This document shows positions 24,073-37,190 of a stretch of DNA of 64,000 nt, one piece after another; the stretch's first letter is position 1; the number at the start of each line of letters is the position of its first letter. The position numbers were made by a program, and so were the translations under genes. A model generated the notes under the pieces. The model searched no databases and had not been told where the DNA came from. It saw nothing but the letters and a program-made list of their open reading frames with translations. The stretch comes from Sipunculus nudus (Eukaryota; Annelida; Sipuncula; Golfingiida; Sipunculidae). Location of the stretch: assembly GCA_026874595.1 (NCBI GenBank), contig CM049309.1:54782079-54846078 (forward strand), given 5' to 3'.

Positions 24073-24957
24073 ATGGTGTTTGCACAGACAGTTATTTTTC
24101 CAATTTTTGGGAATTTAATCGTCTTTATGGTGTTAAGTACAGTAATAATCAAAATGAAAGCTCACTTCCTAAGAAATGGAATTCCTAGCATTGTTGTTAG
24201 TGACAATGGGAAACAATATATTTCTGATAAATTCCAGAAATGTGCTCGAGAATAAGATTTTGAGCAGTGGTAAGCTCACCCTATCACCAAAACGCCAACG
24301 GAAAAGAGGAAGACGCAGTAAAGGCTGTCAAGCGCATCATGAGAAATGTAAAGAAGGAAAAAATAACGTATTCAAAGCCCTTCTTAAGATTAGAAATACA
24401 CAAACACAATTATAAGCTATAGGCAGTAGCCCTGCTTTGCGGTTAATTACAAGGCAGAAGGACAAGGTCTACTCTACCTGCAACAGCCAACCTTTTAAAG
24501 CCACGAGGTGCAGAGGTACTCCATAAAAAGCGGGAAATTAAGGATGAAGCTAAGCCAATATTAGCAAGCACAGCTGTACAATATAACGGCCAGAGATTTA
24601 CCAGAGTTGAATGAAGGAGATGTGGTAAGGCTGAAATCATTCCAGCTTGGAGAAAAAGATGAGATAAAGGTATTATAAACTAAAGATTAGATGAGCGCTC
24701 TTGTGAAATAGAGACAGAAAGTGGGATTCTGGGGAGAAATCGTGTGCATCTCAGGAAAACATATGAATCACCACCACAGCAAAATAGCGCAAGTGATGGT
24801 ATTCCAAATACTAGTGATGTTCCATTCAGTCCAGAACGAGGTGTGACTGATGATTCACAAAAAAACAAATATGACAGATCCAGAAAAACAAGATGACAAG
24901 AAATCACGGTCAGGACGCGAGGTCAGACCACCAAGTCGTTTTAGAGACTTTTTGTAA
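24073..24957 (+). pseudogene. Gypsy-type integrase relic, opposite orientation
   Basis: On the plus strand the first frame has AHFLRNGIPSIVVSDNGKQY, the integrase core around its second catalytic Asp. After frame breaks come pieces recognisable as the C-terminal integrase region: a RNTPTQ-like segment near 24390, LKPRGAEVLHKKREIKDEA near 24495-24555, LPELNEGDVVRLKSF near 24603-24647, and a tail with RSGREVRPPSRFRDF near 24910-24950. The DNA-binding zinc region and first catalytic Asp are not found. The orientation is opposite to the gag/protease relic beside it. Confidence 0.75.
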
Positions 24958-25100
24958 ATTAAAAGTATTTCACAGTAGGTGACAAAATATGGATGAACAG
25001 TTCATGTAATCAAAAGTGATTGTTTTAACTATAAGTAAGGCTGAAGAGTTTATTAAAGCATAAGTAATTTAATCCCGATCATCTGAAAAAGGACAAAGTA

Positions 25101-25253
25101 TGTGGATATGTTCAGGACTTATAGATATTGATGCTGAAAGTAAACACCAGGTGGCGTTAGTGACTGTGGCACGTTGCAAGCTTGGATTTTGCTCACACAT
25201 AATATGTAAGTTTTATGAACAATTTAACTATTGAAGCACCTGGTATGCAGAAA
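25101..25253 (+). repeat. LTR fragment, right copy
   Basis: The partner of 22871-23013. It follows the integrase tail by about 150 bp, the expected place of a 3' LTR for the plus-strand integrase. Its exact ends cannot be set from two short diverged copies. Confidence 0.6.
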
Positions 25254-26925
25254 TTGAATTAAACTAAAGAATTGGCATCTGTTACCTATTGTGTATAATT
25301 ACACTATTTATCAATTTATTTCTTTTCGCAAATCCTATAAAGAATAATGATGTTGTTAACGATTAAACTCGATACATTTAGGCATGTTGATCATGAACAG
25401 CTTTATCCATCTCATGTCATGAGATTTGTGGTGACCAGTGCTATATCTCCATATACAGACTGGGGAGAGTCCTATAATCTGAGGAGTGTAAGTTTTTTCT
25501 TAGAATATAAAAAAATAATATTATTAATTAAAAGATAATTGAGTATTTTATTTATTAATTTTATATATTACCAAACAAATCACGCGTGTTCCCAGACAAA
25601 AAGCATTTGTAAGGAAAAGTAAAATCCTTAAATAACACCACCTGTGTAAGACACCGTAGATTCCTTCTCTTTAATAAGGCCCCCACGGGCTCCCTAAAGT
25701 AATCGGCCGTCCGTCCATCAGTCACGCTCTTTCGTGCGCGTGTGAGACTATAGTGGTGCTATATAAATTTTCAATCATTGTAAATAGATGTGCATGATTG
25801 GTTTTGAGACTAAGAACTGATATACTGGTGTGATTGTTTAACTCTCCACACATGTATCTGACTATGGATAATACAATTGATATAAAGGGTCTCGGCAAAA
25901 CATATTTCCAATAAACTTATCATCAAAATTTTAACAAAAATTACGCCGTTCTTTCAAAATGTAACTGAACGTGTGGATATTATGCAGTGGGTCTCTTGTT
26001 TGGAATTTAATTATCGGGAACGATGCAAAATGTGACCTATTGTAGATAATTTCCAACATGTTTCCAAAAATCCTTGGAAACATACTTTAGTTAAGTAAGG
26101 CATTATCGAAGGGGCATCTATCAGAACTACGGCAACTATCTGTATCCATGTTGCAGCGGGTGAACTCGGCCCATGGAATTCTTGGCCGACGGAGAAGTCG
26201 CGCAGACCATTCCCAACGCAAGAACGCGCAAGTAAGATGCTGCCTGGAATACTATAGTAAAGGACCTATATCGCGGTAGCATATCAACACTTCATTAAGG
26301 CGAGCGTTAAGCATATATGGGCAAATATAAAGAGAAGAATTGCCTTTTAAATATTTAATTTATTAAAAAAATAAATAAGATTTCCATCAGATTTCCGTGT
26401 TTTGTAGATATACATTCAGGTCACACACACACACACCATACACACACACACACATATATATATTAAAAATTTGAAAATTTCAAAGTGCATATACGTCCGC
26501 CAACATTTATATCTGCACTCAGAATTTAAAAATCACAAATCCCTCCTTTAATTTGCTGATATTCATTTAAACCGTTGGGCTATATTGACAAAAAAAAACA
26601 CAATTCTTTCACTAAAGTTAAATCTTAATCATTAAGAACATAGGGTGACTTTATTTCGTTCCAAAAAACAGTAGCAATGTCCTGATCTCCAGTGTCCTTA
26701 ACATTCACTGACTGATTGCACTAACGGTATAGGGCCGGGGGGGGGGGGGGTATTCTAGGGGCCAACATACTTTAACTATGGAGAACAAAGGGGCGTCAAA
26801 ATAGTGCGGATGGGGGGGGTATATAACCCCCCCCCTTTTTGGCAAGGGGGATGGTCAGTGTAATCCCCCCCCCCCCCACACACACACTTTTCAGAGAATG
26901 ACATTTATATATTGCAAATAAAATG

Positions 26926-26959
<34 letters not shown>

Positions 26960-27160
26960 AATAATTATAGATTTTGGTTAATGAGTTAACTATGAATTAT
27001 ATCTAAATATTATAAAGTATATATATTTGAAATGTGTTATACAGACGTTAACAATATATATATATGTATGTCAGTGTGTGAATGTACGTGAGTATGTCTG
27101 CGAGTCATCCCCCACCCATGCAGGAAGATGTACATTGACGCCACTAAGAGAACATGATGT

Positions 27161-27198
27161 ATATATATGTCAAGGTATCTCTACCCTGACATATATAT
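27161..27198. repeat. Near-perfect 17 bp hairpin
   Basis: The left arm ATATATATGTCAAGGTA (27161-27177) pairs with the right arm TACCCTGACATATATAT (27182-27198) across a TCTC loop, with a single A-C mismatch. It lies among TA microsatellites and may be a by-product of them, but the GTCAAGGTA/TACCCTGAC part is not simple sequence. Confidence 0.7.
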
Positions 27199-27578
27199 AT
27201 ATATTCACAACATACTCAGTATCATTATACCGCACGCTTAAATGTTGATTAAAGTCAACAAAATTACGCTCAGGAGAATTCCCCTTTTTTACTTACACGT
27301 TATCGGTTTTGATGAATAGGGCTCCAGGAAGCTTGAATTAGGCCTACAGCCAGGCGCTTGCCCCGTGCGTCCTTGCATGCCTGACCGTCTGTTTGTCTGG
27401 ATCTATCTGCCTGTCTGTATGTCTGCCTATCTGCCTGTATTTTGGTTTTATTTCATTTATAACGGGTATACCAAATATGTTATCAAAACCACAGAACATG
27501 TGACAGTTTGATAAATCATTATTATACTAAGCTTACAAATGTTAAATGGTAGGCCTAGTAAAATATTATTGAATCACT

Positions 27579-27584
<6 letters not shown>

Positions 27585-27665
<81 letters not shown>
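27585..27665. repeat. (AT)n microsatellite
   Basis: About 80 bp of pure alternating AT. Its length is likely to vary between individuals. Confidence 0.95.
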
Positions 27666-27670
<5 letters not shown>

Positions 27671-28169
27671 CAGATATGGCAAAAGTTGATCAGAAAAGGT
27701 AAGTTTTAGTATTTATTTTAAAAGAAGCCGATGACGGTGAAGGGTTGGTTTAAATTTTGGGAATTTTAATATTTAACTCATTTCACAGCTGTGTTGCCAA
27801 AGTGGAGATCGAATTCCCTCGAACGACACGTCACAGTAATTTATTATTTTTTTATTTTATTTTATGACATGATTATGTAATTTATAAATACCTGTCATTT
27901 TATATATATATAGTCTATCATAATTATAAACAATATCAATAAAATGTTTTCTCTTTTTTGGTCATGCTTGGAATTTAACTGTTGTGATAAATGACGTCGG
28001 GTCATAGCCACGTATCAAAGCGAGGACACCGTTTCATAGAGGTCACTTCAGGACGAACTTGTAAGCCGATCAGTGAAACATACCCTCCGCAGAAAATTTG
28101 TGTCTTTACGGTAGTTGAACAGGGTCATGTGATCTTGTATCAGCCAATGAAGTTCCCCGTCTGATTGCC

Positions 28170-28181
28170 GCCGCCATATTT
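28170..28181 (-). promoter_or_regulatory. YY1-like motif near the NUP153 start
   Basis: Read on the minus strand, the site is AAATATGGCGGC, matching the YY1 consensus. It lies 123 bp upstream of the NUP153 start codon, with an AGCCAATGA (CCAAT-type) sequence at about 28142-28150. YY1 sites are common just downstream of the transcription start of TATA-less housekeeping promoters, so this is a plausible core promoter or 5' UTR. The start site itself cannot be seen. Confidence 0.45.
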
Positions 28182-28303
28182 TATATGGTCACTCCGCATG
28201 CTTGAAGACCTGGTCTTCGTTGACAAGATTCTTTTCAAGGATAACGTTTAACTTGTTAGACCTACCAATTACAAATAGAATCGTACACTTAAATATCAAC
28301 ACG

Positions 28304-28375
28304 ATGGAGTCCCAAGAGGGGGGAGGCAAAATGAAGAACAAGCGTGTTGCCGACAGAAAACCGTACAATCGACAG
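28304..28375 (+). CDS. NUP153: NUP153, first coding exon
   Basis: NUP153 is a nucleoporin of the nuclear basket that binds importins, exportins, lamins and chromatin. The exon encodes 24 residues, beginning MESQEGGGKMKNKRVADRKP, with donor GTTGGT at 28376. The ATG has A at -3 and G at +4. Vertebrate NUP153 also starts with a Gly-rich segment, then a basic patch and a KPYQQ-like stretch; here GGGKMKNKR and KPYNRQ correspond. The exon alone is weak evidence. The call rests on the exons that follow in phase. Confidence 0.85.
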
Positions 28376-31300
28376 GTTGGTTGTCCAGAAATACAGACCA
28401 ACGACTCTGGCCCACTCAGATTTAAGTTTTTCCCTCACGGTTGATCTAAAAAAAAATTGTTTAATAACATGTATTCTAGTTCATGGATATAAAAATCAAA
28501 AGCTGAAGTTGATCTGAAAGACATCTCGGGGACAGTCTTTTGTTTTCAATAAGAGCAATTTTCACTGTCACTGAGAAATGCCAATGAGAAAAGGCTTTCT
28601 GATTAATTAAGTCAGTATTAATATAATAATACTATTATATACAGACAGTGATTAGCTGCTCAGTTATGACAGTATTTCTCACACTTTTCTGATCCTCTGA
28701 GGGGTGCCTAGTGAATTATGAACAAAGTAAGTTAATATTGAATAAATATGGTTGTGAATGAATATGACTGTCCCTATACCTTGCAAAACCTTTTTGTCAT
28801 GGCAGTATGCCAATAGGTATTAGAGACCGTTTGTCACCAAAGCATCAATGTATAATAGTATATGTCATTATGTCATGGAAACGATGGATTGCCAGATTCA
28901 TTGATTGGTTTGTGTCCAGTTGGCAGATGTGCGTCTTTTCTGACTGTACACTGTCATGTTGTCCATCTACCTGTCAAACAGTCATTTCCCCCCATTTTTG
29001 GCAACAAGTTCCTTTCATGGCTGCCAGTCTTAAATCGACCAGCACTGACAATGCTCAGCCATACATGTCAGCCTTGGCATGTGTGGGAGAGCACCAATTC
29101 TGCAGCAGGACCCTCATTAATCAAGTAGTTCTTGCACGAGCATATGTGATTGTGAACCTTAATACTTTAATTAATTTGACTTGATTCATGGTTATTTAGT
29201 ACTTGTCCATATCACAAGTGTATCCTGTGTATAAAATTAATTAATAAGTTACAAAAATTCCTTGTTGACAGCTTGACTTTTCATTTGAAAATAGTCTGTG
29301 TTATCCCACCAAACTGAAATGAGCAGACTAAACCAGAGCTAAAATTTGTTTTGCTGAATTAATTGTAAATTTGATATAAATACCCTGTATTTTGTGTTAC
29401 TGATGGACCTTGAGCTGGCTATGTTAAAACTGAAATATGGGGGAAAATCTTGCAGATGCCTGTAAGCCTATTATTGTATACTAGCACCAACAAACAGAAA
29501 TAAGCATACAAATTAACACAGACATGGTTAATAGTATGATGATATAAAAATCATATAAGGACTTAACCTCTTTTACATCAATATGAATAAGTTTAAAGGT
29601 CGAGCAGCTGATACTGTGCTCTTCAGCTTATGCCATAGTTAACAGAGTCGATGGCTTATTTGCACTGGCAGCGAAAATGGTTGATTTGTGGTCCTAGGCT
29701 GATGTTTCCTATAACCACTTCAAATAAATACTGTAGAGCATTGTTAAACAAAAAATTATTTATAAAAAATGTTTATCTGGAATTGTAAACTAAGGACCAA
29801 AAATTTGATTGTTTATCCAAAATCTAAACAATGAAAAAAGCAACAAAAAAGTTTGTATGAAAGATCTTTGAATTCCAAGCAAATGTACTGTAAAACAGAA
29901 GCAGGTCCAGGGGGTCTGGACCCCCCCCCCTTTCTTTTCATCAGAAACATTTTTTTCAAGGGCTTCAGGCAAAATTTTGCTGCCTGGAACCCCCCCCCCT
30001 TTTCAGACCTGAGGACCTTTTTTTTAGGGTTTTCATTTGTTCTCTTGGGTTGGACCCCCCCTTTTCCGAAATCCTGGCTCAACCCCTGTAAAACTCCTTG
30101 CAGAAGTTGGGAAGCTAGGAAATCAAATTCTAACAAACAGAATATTCTAGGGTGCTACTTGTAATACATACTTGTCCGTCAAGTCAGATTTCCTGGTATA
30201 TGGAATGACACATTTTAGCAATAATTTGCGATTCCTTTAACCTATGCTTTGCAAAATAAATTTCCCCAATAATTTACACCTTTAACCATCTTTTATGAAA
30301 ACATGCCTAATGTTTGGTGAACTAATGGAATCATTTTATAGACAAGAAATGCAAATTATTATAAACTTGCCCATGTCAAGGCGTACCTGATTTGACAGGT
30401 CACAATTCAAGTGACAATTCACTGCAAAACTGGTATATCATGAGTCAATTTGATGCATATGCCAGTCTGCCACTCTTTGATTTAACCTTTTCTGTCCGTT
30501 TGGGTATGCAAGAAATAAGTATGGAAATTTGCAGGTTCCATAGTTGTTTATATATGTTTAATTTGCCTCACTAAAGACATGTGGTGAATACTGTTGCCTG
30601 TGCAGTTGATCACAGGTACCAGCTGACCGTTGAAGCCATGTAGCAGATGTAAAAGTCAGTGCCAAATATGCTCAATGTGGTGTATTGGGACTCTTCATGT
30701 GTGCACAAGTGAATGAATCCTGTCTACTTTTGACAAACTTCAAGCATTTAAACAGTTGCTTGAGTGTGATGATATTTGGCATCAGACTATATATATATTT
30801 ATACAGTCATTTAACTTGATATTAGTATTTCTAATGTTTCTTAGTCTAGTAAGGAACAGCAATAATGACATTGTTTCACAGCACATAATGTTATCCGGTG
30901 CAGCTGACACAGGGACTACAACTCACTATACAAACCTTATATTATGGACCGTTCCTGAAACAAATTTTAACAGCAATTCCCCAAGGGGATCCTAACAGTC
31001 AGGGTGCAACATGTAATAAGTGTGCGACATCTGCAAGGAATTTTACAGTACAGATATCCACACAAATTAATCAAGAAATGTCCTTACCACACTTTGAATT
31101 GATGTAGAACTCAAATCCAGACTTTTACTCAAGTCCACTTTTTTAGGGACTCGGGGCTTGACTTGAGGGGTTAGAATCATGAGGATTTACTGTTAATCCT
31201 GATTTTACTCTTTTGTTCCACTGCTGTTTGACATTTATTATCACTTCTCGATGGATTCATGTGAAGTGCAAGTGCAATATCCTGTCACTTGATGACAAGC

Positions 31301-31567
31301 TGTCGATCCTTACTAGACTTGACAAAGTTACCAAGCCTGCTAAGTCTGCCAGGTTAAAAAAAACCTCAGCAGATCAAAGGTCTGCGATTTGGTTAACAAC
31401 TTAAGGAATTCAAGGCAGTCTGCGCTTTTTAGTAATTTTTACTCAAAATATTTTCATTAATTGTACATTTGAGTTCTGGTCATCTCACTTGAAATACTAT
31501 TCAATATGAAGTTTTCCAAAGTTTATTTGATTGCTTAGAGATGGTAGCATTTCAAGGTCAAAGCAGG
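28376..31567 (+). other. NUP153 intron 1, first part
   Basis: Mostly AT-rich sequence without recognised repeats, except the C-run repeat at 29905-30100. The longest open frame (28807-29184, 125 codons) has no recognisable domain and no exon signals. Confidence 0.6.
29905..30100. repeat. C-run interspersed repeat
   Basis: Three blocks each contain a run of 7-11 C followed by TTT (near 29920, 29990 and 30055), joined by GGGTCTGGACCC and TTCAGGCAAAATTTTGCTGCCTGGAA. Both joints are self-complementary. This looks like a degraded interspersed repeat, with no clear termini. Confidence 0.5.
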
Positions 31568-31995
31568 TTGAGTTACCATATGCATGGTGCATTGCATTAA
31601 TTAGGCATGGTAGTTGATACCACTGATTTGATTTTCAGGGCCATTTAGCAATAATTCTAGTGTATTTCACATGGCATATGATATATTTCATAGATGGGGA
31701 AACTAGGAAAGGTAATGTTGTTAATGTTAATTATGGGCTACAGCTTCATTAATTTTTGTCTGTCAGCGTCTGATAGCATCTTGAGTTACCATATGCATGG
31801 TGCATTGCATTAATAAGGCATGGTAGTTGATACCACTGATTTGATTTTCAGGGCCATTTAGCAATAATTCTGGTGTATTTTACATGGCATATGATATATT
31901 TCATAGATGGGGAAACTAGGAAAGGTAATGTTGTTAATGTTAATTAAGGGCTACAGCTTCATTAATTTTTGTCTGTCAGCGTCTGATAGCATCTT
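31568..31995 (+). repeat. Two-copy 213 bp tandem duplication
   Basis: The unit starting TTGAGTTACCATATGCATGG at 31568 repeats at 31781 with only a few differences. The copies stay in register to GATAGCATCTT. Very high identity points to a recent duplication. Confidence 0.92.
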
Positions 31996-32276
31996 ATACT
32001 TGGCAGTAGTTTCCCATTCATGGTGAATCCTGCAAAATTGTTTATCTGAACGAAAACTATGTCCTCCAAGCTTTAAGATAAATGTCTTCTTTTGGCCAGG
32101 ACACCAGCTTTGGCTTGATTACAGGTAAAATAACCTACCTTTGATTCTCCCATTTTCTCATTATCTTCCAGCTTTTTTAACAGTGGGTTGCACTGTTGTT
32201 CCATTTCTTTCCAGTGCAGCAAAGAAATTTATTAGTTTCTTAAAGTCCCTTCTCTCAAAGGACAAACATAATCATT

Positions 32277-33858
32277 GTATCCGCCAAAACAGAGTTTTGC
32301 GGATACTATGTTTTCAGCTACACGCTGCCGCCACGGCGTAGGTGTCCGGAGAACTCCTCCATAACCGCTGGGCGGAATTTTACGAAACCCGGGTTTATGT
32401 TTGGGTCACATGTGAACTGCTGCGCCTCGATTTTGTTTTGACCTCTGACCTTTCCTCTGCGCTCTGCGTCCGTTTGTGCGTCTGTTTCCACACGTAAACC
32501 CACATATCTCGGGAACCGTTTGACCGATCAGGAAAATTTTTTGCACAAATGTAGCCCTTGGAGAGCTTTATAACATACACAAAAAATGGTGGCGCCACCT
32601 GCAACCATGTTTGCACAGTGTCCATCTGTTCGTCTGCCTTGGGTTAAAATCACTCATATCTCTGCAGTGACTTGACTAATTCACCTGAAATTCGGCATGC
32701 GTAAACATCCTGGATAGCTTTTCTGATTTTATGACAGGTGGCGCCACCTACATTCACATTTACGCTGCAGACATCCAAGCTCATATCTCAGGAACCGTTT
32801 GACCGATCAGGAAAATTGTTTTGCACAAATGTAGCCCTTGGAGAGCTTTATAACATATACAAAAAATGGTGGCGCCACCTGCAACCATGTTTGCACAGTG
32901 TCCACCTGTTCGTCTGCCTTGGGTTAAAATCACTCATATCTCTGCAGTGACTTGACTAATTCACCTGAAATTCGGCATGCGTATACATCCTGGATAGCTT
33001 TTCTGATTTTATGACAGGTGGCGCCACCTACATTTACGTTTACGCTGCAGACATCCAAGCTCATATATTGGGAACCGTTTGACCGATCAGGAAAATTTTT
33101 TTGCACAAATGTAGCCCTTGGAGAGTTTATAAAATACACAAAAAATGGTGGCGCCACCTGCAACCATGTTTGCACAGTGTCCTTCCAAGCTCATATCTCA
33201 GGAACCGTTTGACCGATTGGGCCAAAATTTTGCATGTGTATAGATCTCACATAGCTCTTTATCATACGCAAAACTGGTGGCTCCACCTGCAGCCATTTTT
33301 GCACAGCTCCTGTCTGTTTGTCAGCCATTGGATAAAATCACTCATATCTCGGCAGTGGTTTGACATATCTGCCTAAAATTTTGCAGGTTTATACATCCCC
33401 GACAGCTCTCTTGATTTTATGACAGGTGGCGCCACCTGCATTCTAGTTTATGCAGCAGACATCCAAGCTCATATCTTGGGAACCGTTTGACTGATTGGGC
33501 CAAAGTTTTGCATGTGTATAGTTCTCACATAGCTCTTTATCATACGCAAAACTGGTGGCGTCACCTGCAACCATTTTTCCTCAACGTCCATCTGTTTGTC
33601 TGCCACGGGCTAAAATCACTCATATACATGTAGTGGTTTGACTTATCTGCCTTAAATTTTGCATATGTATACAACTTGGACAGCTTTCTGGATTTTGTGG
33701 TAGGGGGGGGCAACCTACTTACACCATTTGGCTGCAGACATCCATGCTAATATGCAACACTCTATTTCCCCTTGCCACTCAATCCATGCCTCACTTCACT
33801 CGTTCCACTCTGATTAAGGCGGATACACGTAGTTGCTTGTCGACTACCCGTATTCTAG
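32277..33858 (+). repeat. H2 element, second complete copy
   Basis: It has the same termini as the copy at 8639: 5' GTATCCGCC with the CAAAAC/GTTTTG fold-back, and 3' GGCGGATAC, a GTCG/CGAC hairpin and TATTCTAG. Palindromes GGTGGCGCCACC begin at 32588, 32737, 32868, 33017 and 33147, alternating 149 and 130-131 bp apart. It ends only 15 bp before the next element's fold-back. Confidence 0.82.
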
Positions 33859-33869
33859 TTACCTTGTGT

Positions 33870-36800
33870 TTTTAGCTCAGCTGACTATAAGTCATCTGAG
33901 CTATAGTCATGGTCCATTGTCTGTCGTCCGTCCGTCTGGATGTCCGTCAGTAAGACTGGCACGTTTCGACACCGTTGGACCTACAAATCTGAAATTTGGC
34001 ATACAGTTAGATGTCCCAAAAATCTCCTACCATGCCAAAAATTGGGTCAATAGGACTTGGTTCCTTCGAGATATTAAGGAAAAAACCTCAATTTTTTATT
34101 TGAAATCTATTTTCACACATCAGGACTGCCTAATATCAAAACCACTCATCTGGTTTTCTTCATATTTACCATAAATATTCCTCTATATAGTTCCTATGTA
34201 CATGCCAGAAATTAAGTCAGTATTATATAATTTAAAAAAGTTATTAGCCCAAACATAATGGACTTTGTAAAAAAATCAGGAAAGATATTTGGTCACTTAA
34301 GACCAAAAGTGTTAAAGGTAGGGACTTTTTCCCAGTAATACAACCTAAATTAATCAAAATGTAATTGTATACCAAAAATTAGATCAAAATCTGTTAAATT
34401 TTTTTAAATATTGGCAAAAACATAAAATTGGTACCTTAAATTTTGCCCAAGTTTGGCCACGGCACGTTTTTTTCCTGTAAGTACTGTGGATTTAATTTTC
34501 ACAGCATGTATACATAAGGATTTAATCTGTTGAAATCTGAAATTTGAAAATAAAAGCTGCAAAATTAGGCTAGTTTTTTGGAGGCTCTTGTTGTATTCCC
34601 TTACATTGTCAAGCAGTCCACTTTGATGACTGTAGGTCATTCAGTGCACATCTCTATGCTCCCCAGGCTGTTGGCATAATTTTAGATGTCCCCAAAATCT
34701 CCTACCATACCGAAATTGGGTCACAAGGACACTGTTCCTTCGAGATATTAAGGAAAAAAACTCTGTTTTCCATAAAAAAAAGCCATTGTTACACTTCAAG
34801 GCTGCCTAATATCAAAACCACTGATCTGTTTTTGATCTTATTTAGTATTCACATTCTTTCATACATTTTCTATGAACATACCAAAAATTAGGTCAGTATT
34901 GGGTATTATTTTGAAGTTATGGGCCAAAACATAATGCAATTTTTTAAAAACTCAGGAAATATATTTACTCACCTAACATGAGAATTGCTGAACCTAGAGA
35001 CTTTTTTTTCAGGAATATAACTTTATTTAATCAAGATTCAATTGTTTACCCAAAATTAGATCTGAATTTTGCAAATTTTTCAAGTTATTAGCATAAATAA
35101 AAAACCAATACCTTAAATTTTGTCCAACTTTGGCACTGTTGATTTAATTTTCACAACATATATATACATAAGGATTTAATCTTTTAAAATCTGAAATTCA
35201 AAGAAATTGATTGGAAAGATTTTATTCATGCTTTCATAGTGTCAAGTGTTGTTTACATCTAGCCCACCTAGTAGTACAGCCTTCACTTGCATTATGTAAC
35301 CCACCCCAGGCAGCTTGCCTTGGGTCAGCTTGGCCACTACCAGCACGCTTCCCCTCTGCCCTACACCCCCCCCCCCCGATGGTGCATAAACTAGATGAAT
35401 GTTATTATTTTCTGTATTTGATTCATTCTTATTCTAGGCTATGCTACATTTTAGATTTTGTATTGTACCACCAGGGTTACAATGATTAAAGTGTACATTT
35501 AATTGTGTCCACAAAGTGGTGTATTGCTATGAAAGTGTGGATGTTCATGAGATAAGTAAGTCCTTACTTCAGAAGAGTAAAAACTTCTTCAGGTGTGAAA
35601 TTGACTATTAATTCCAGTAATAAATTAAAACTGGGATAGTAATTAGCACAATGATATTGTTTGTCCCTCATTCAACCAACAGTGTATATACTTTATTTGA
35701 AAAGATGTTTTATATTATCAAATTTACTGAATCTTTTATTTTATTTTGGTGAATAAAATTAAGCATGTACTGAAAACTCCAATGTACAAAACTTTTTAAT
35801 AGTGATTCAAGGAATATTCTTGTAGATTCCATGTTGTGGCATTATTTTCTTTTAAATTCAGTTTAAACATTTATGATTTGAAAATAATAAAATATATGTG
35901 TATGCATAATATGACCCAATATGAGCTACACTCTGGATATATGATGATTGCAACTTTTGCAACAATTCTAATATTTTAACTTATAGTTTCAGTTTTTTAC
36001 TCTGTATATATAATGATTGCAACTTTTGCAACAATTCTAACTCATATTTTCAGGGATTTTTTTATTAAAAATTTATAAAACCTGTAAATAAAAAAATGAT
36101 TCAGATAAAAACTTCTTAATGGAAAAAGTGGATATGTTTAATAAAATAGGATTATATATAAACTTAAATGCATTATTCCCTTGAAAGTGAAATAAAGGTA
36201 TCAGTCCATTCTGTCCACTTGCCTGTCCATCTGTAAATTTTCATATGCATCACAGTATCTCAAAACTTTTACTGTTTTTCTTCATGACAGTCTTGTCGGA
36301 GTATAAGTTTGCAATCATATATTTAGAACTTTACTATAACTAAGTAGGAGGGCCCCTTTCCTCTTAGCTTTTCATATTCTTATATAAATGAAAAACATTA
36401 CAATAGAATATTTCTACATCCACCTTCGTGCTGCCCTCACTTTTCCCTTCTCCGAACCCCATCCCAAAGTCAGCCTCAGTAAGCAAGAACAAGATGAATC
36501 AGATATATATTTATACTTTAATATTTTGTAAAACTATGTACATGCCAGAAATTATGTCAATATTGTGTAATATGTAGACATAGTGGGCATCACAATAATG
36601 TACCATGTCAAGACTAAAGAGATATTGTGTCATACAGTCACAAATTCATAAATCACTTCATCAGCATAGTTAATCATAACATCATATCTGTCAAATTGAA
36701 AGCTTGCAGACCACCATACACTTTAGATCCTTCAACAAATAGCCATATCATCATTCTACTACTGCTTATTACTGCTGTCATTGCATTCATATTTGCTCAA

Positions 36801-37036
36801 ATATATCACAATTTTCAACCCCTCCTAAATAAATAAAATATAAACCACTATATTTGACTCTATTAATCCATCAGTCAGGTAATTTCATTTACTCACATAT
36901 TACATTACATTCCTTTATAATAGCCCAACATGTCTGTGATATTCATAAGCTTTATCGACTCGATATAGTATCACAGTGGAGAAACATTTATAGTCCAATC
37001 ACGATCAGCTGAGCGCCGTGACCCATAGGTCCCTTG
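33870..37036 (+). repeat. H3 element, long copy
   Basis: The 5' fold-back at 33874-33902 has arms AGCTCAGCTGACT and AGTCATCTGAGCT, followed by CTATAG and a GTCCGTCCGTC run. The body contains two diverged copies of a roughly 600 bp unit (AGATGTCCCAAAAATCTCC; then near 34680 AGATGTCCCCAAAATCTCC). The 3' end has TCAGCTGAGC (37005-37014, the inverse of the 5' arm), the short hairpin GACC-CATA-GGTC and CCTTG. It has no coding capacity. A 71 bp tandem duplication (ATTGCAACTTTTGCAACAA) lies near 35945-36040. Confidence 0.75.
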
Positions 37037-37190
37037 TTTTTTTTGTGATATTCTTGCATTATCAGTGAACAGATAGACCATCCTGATATTTATATGTGGC
37101 ATAGACAACAGGTTGTTGATGCCACATACCTGTGGACCATGTTATTAGGCTAATGTAGGTGTGAGGCTAACTATGTTTTCCTTTTTGCAG

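Larger units (their letters stand above)
25254..28169. other. Intergenic with microsatellites, no gene seen
   Basis: This AT-rich stretch has a (CA)n tract at about 26422-26452 and G/C homopolymers at 26736-26878. It has several (TA)n tracts: near 26927-26959, near 27054-27066, and a pure tract of about 80 bp at 27585-27665. No open frame here has recognisable protein content. Confidence 0.6.

Noticed and set aside
28807-29184. 125-codon open frame in NUP153 intron 1
   Set aside because: No known domain, no clear exon signals, and overlapping open frames in other phases indicate chance.
29813-30164. Overlapping open frames of about 100 codons on both strands
   Set aside because: Their openness comes from the C-run repeat; translations are Pro- or Gly-rich low-complexity sequence.
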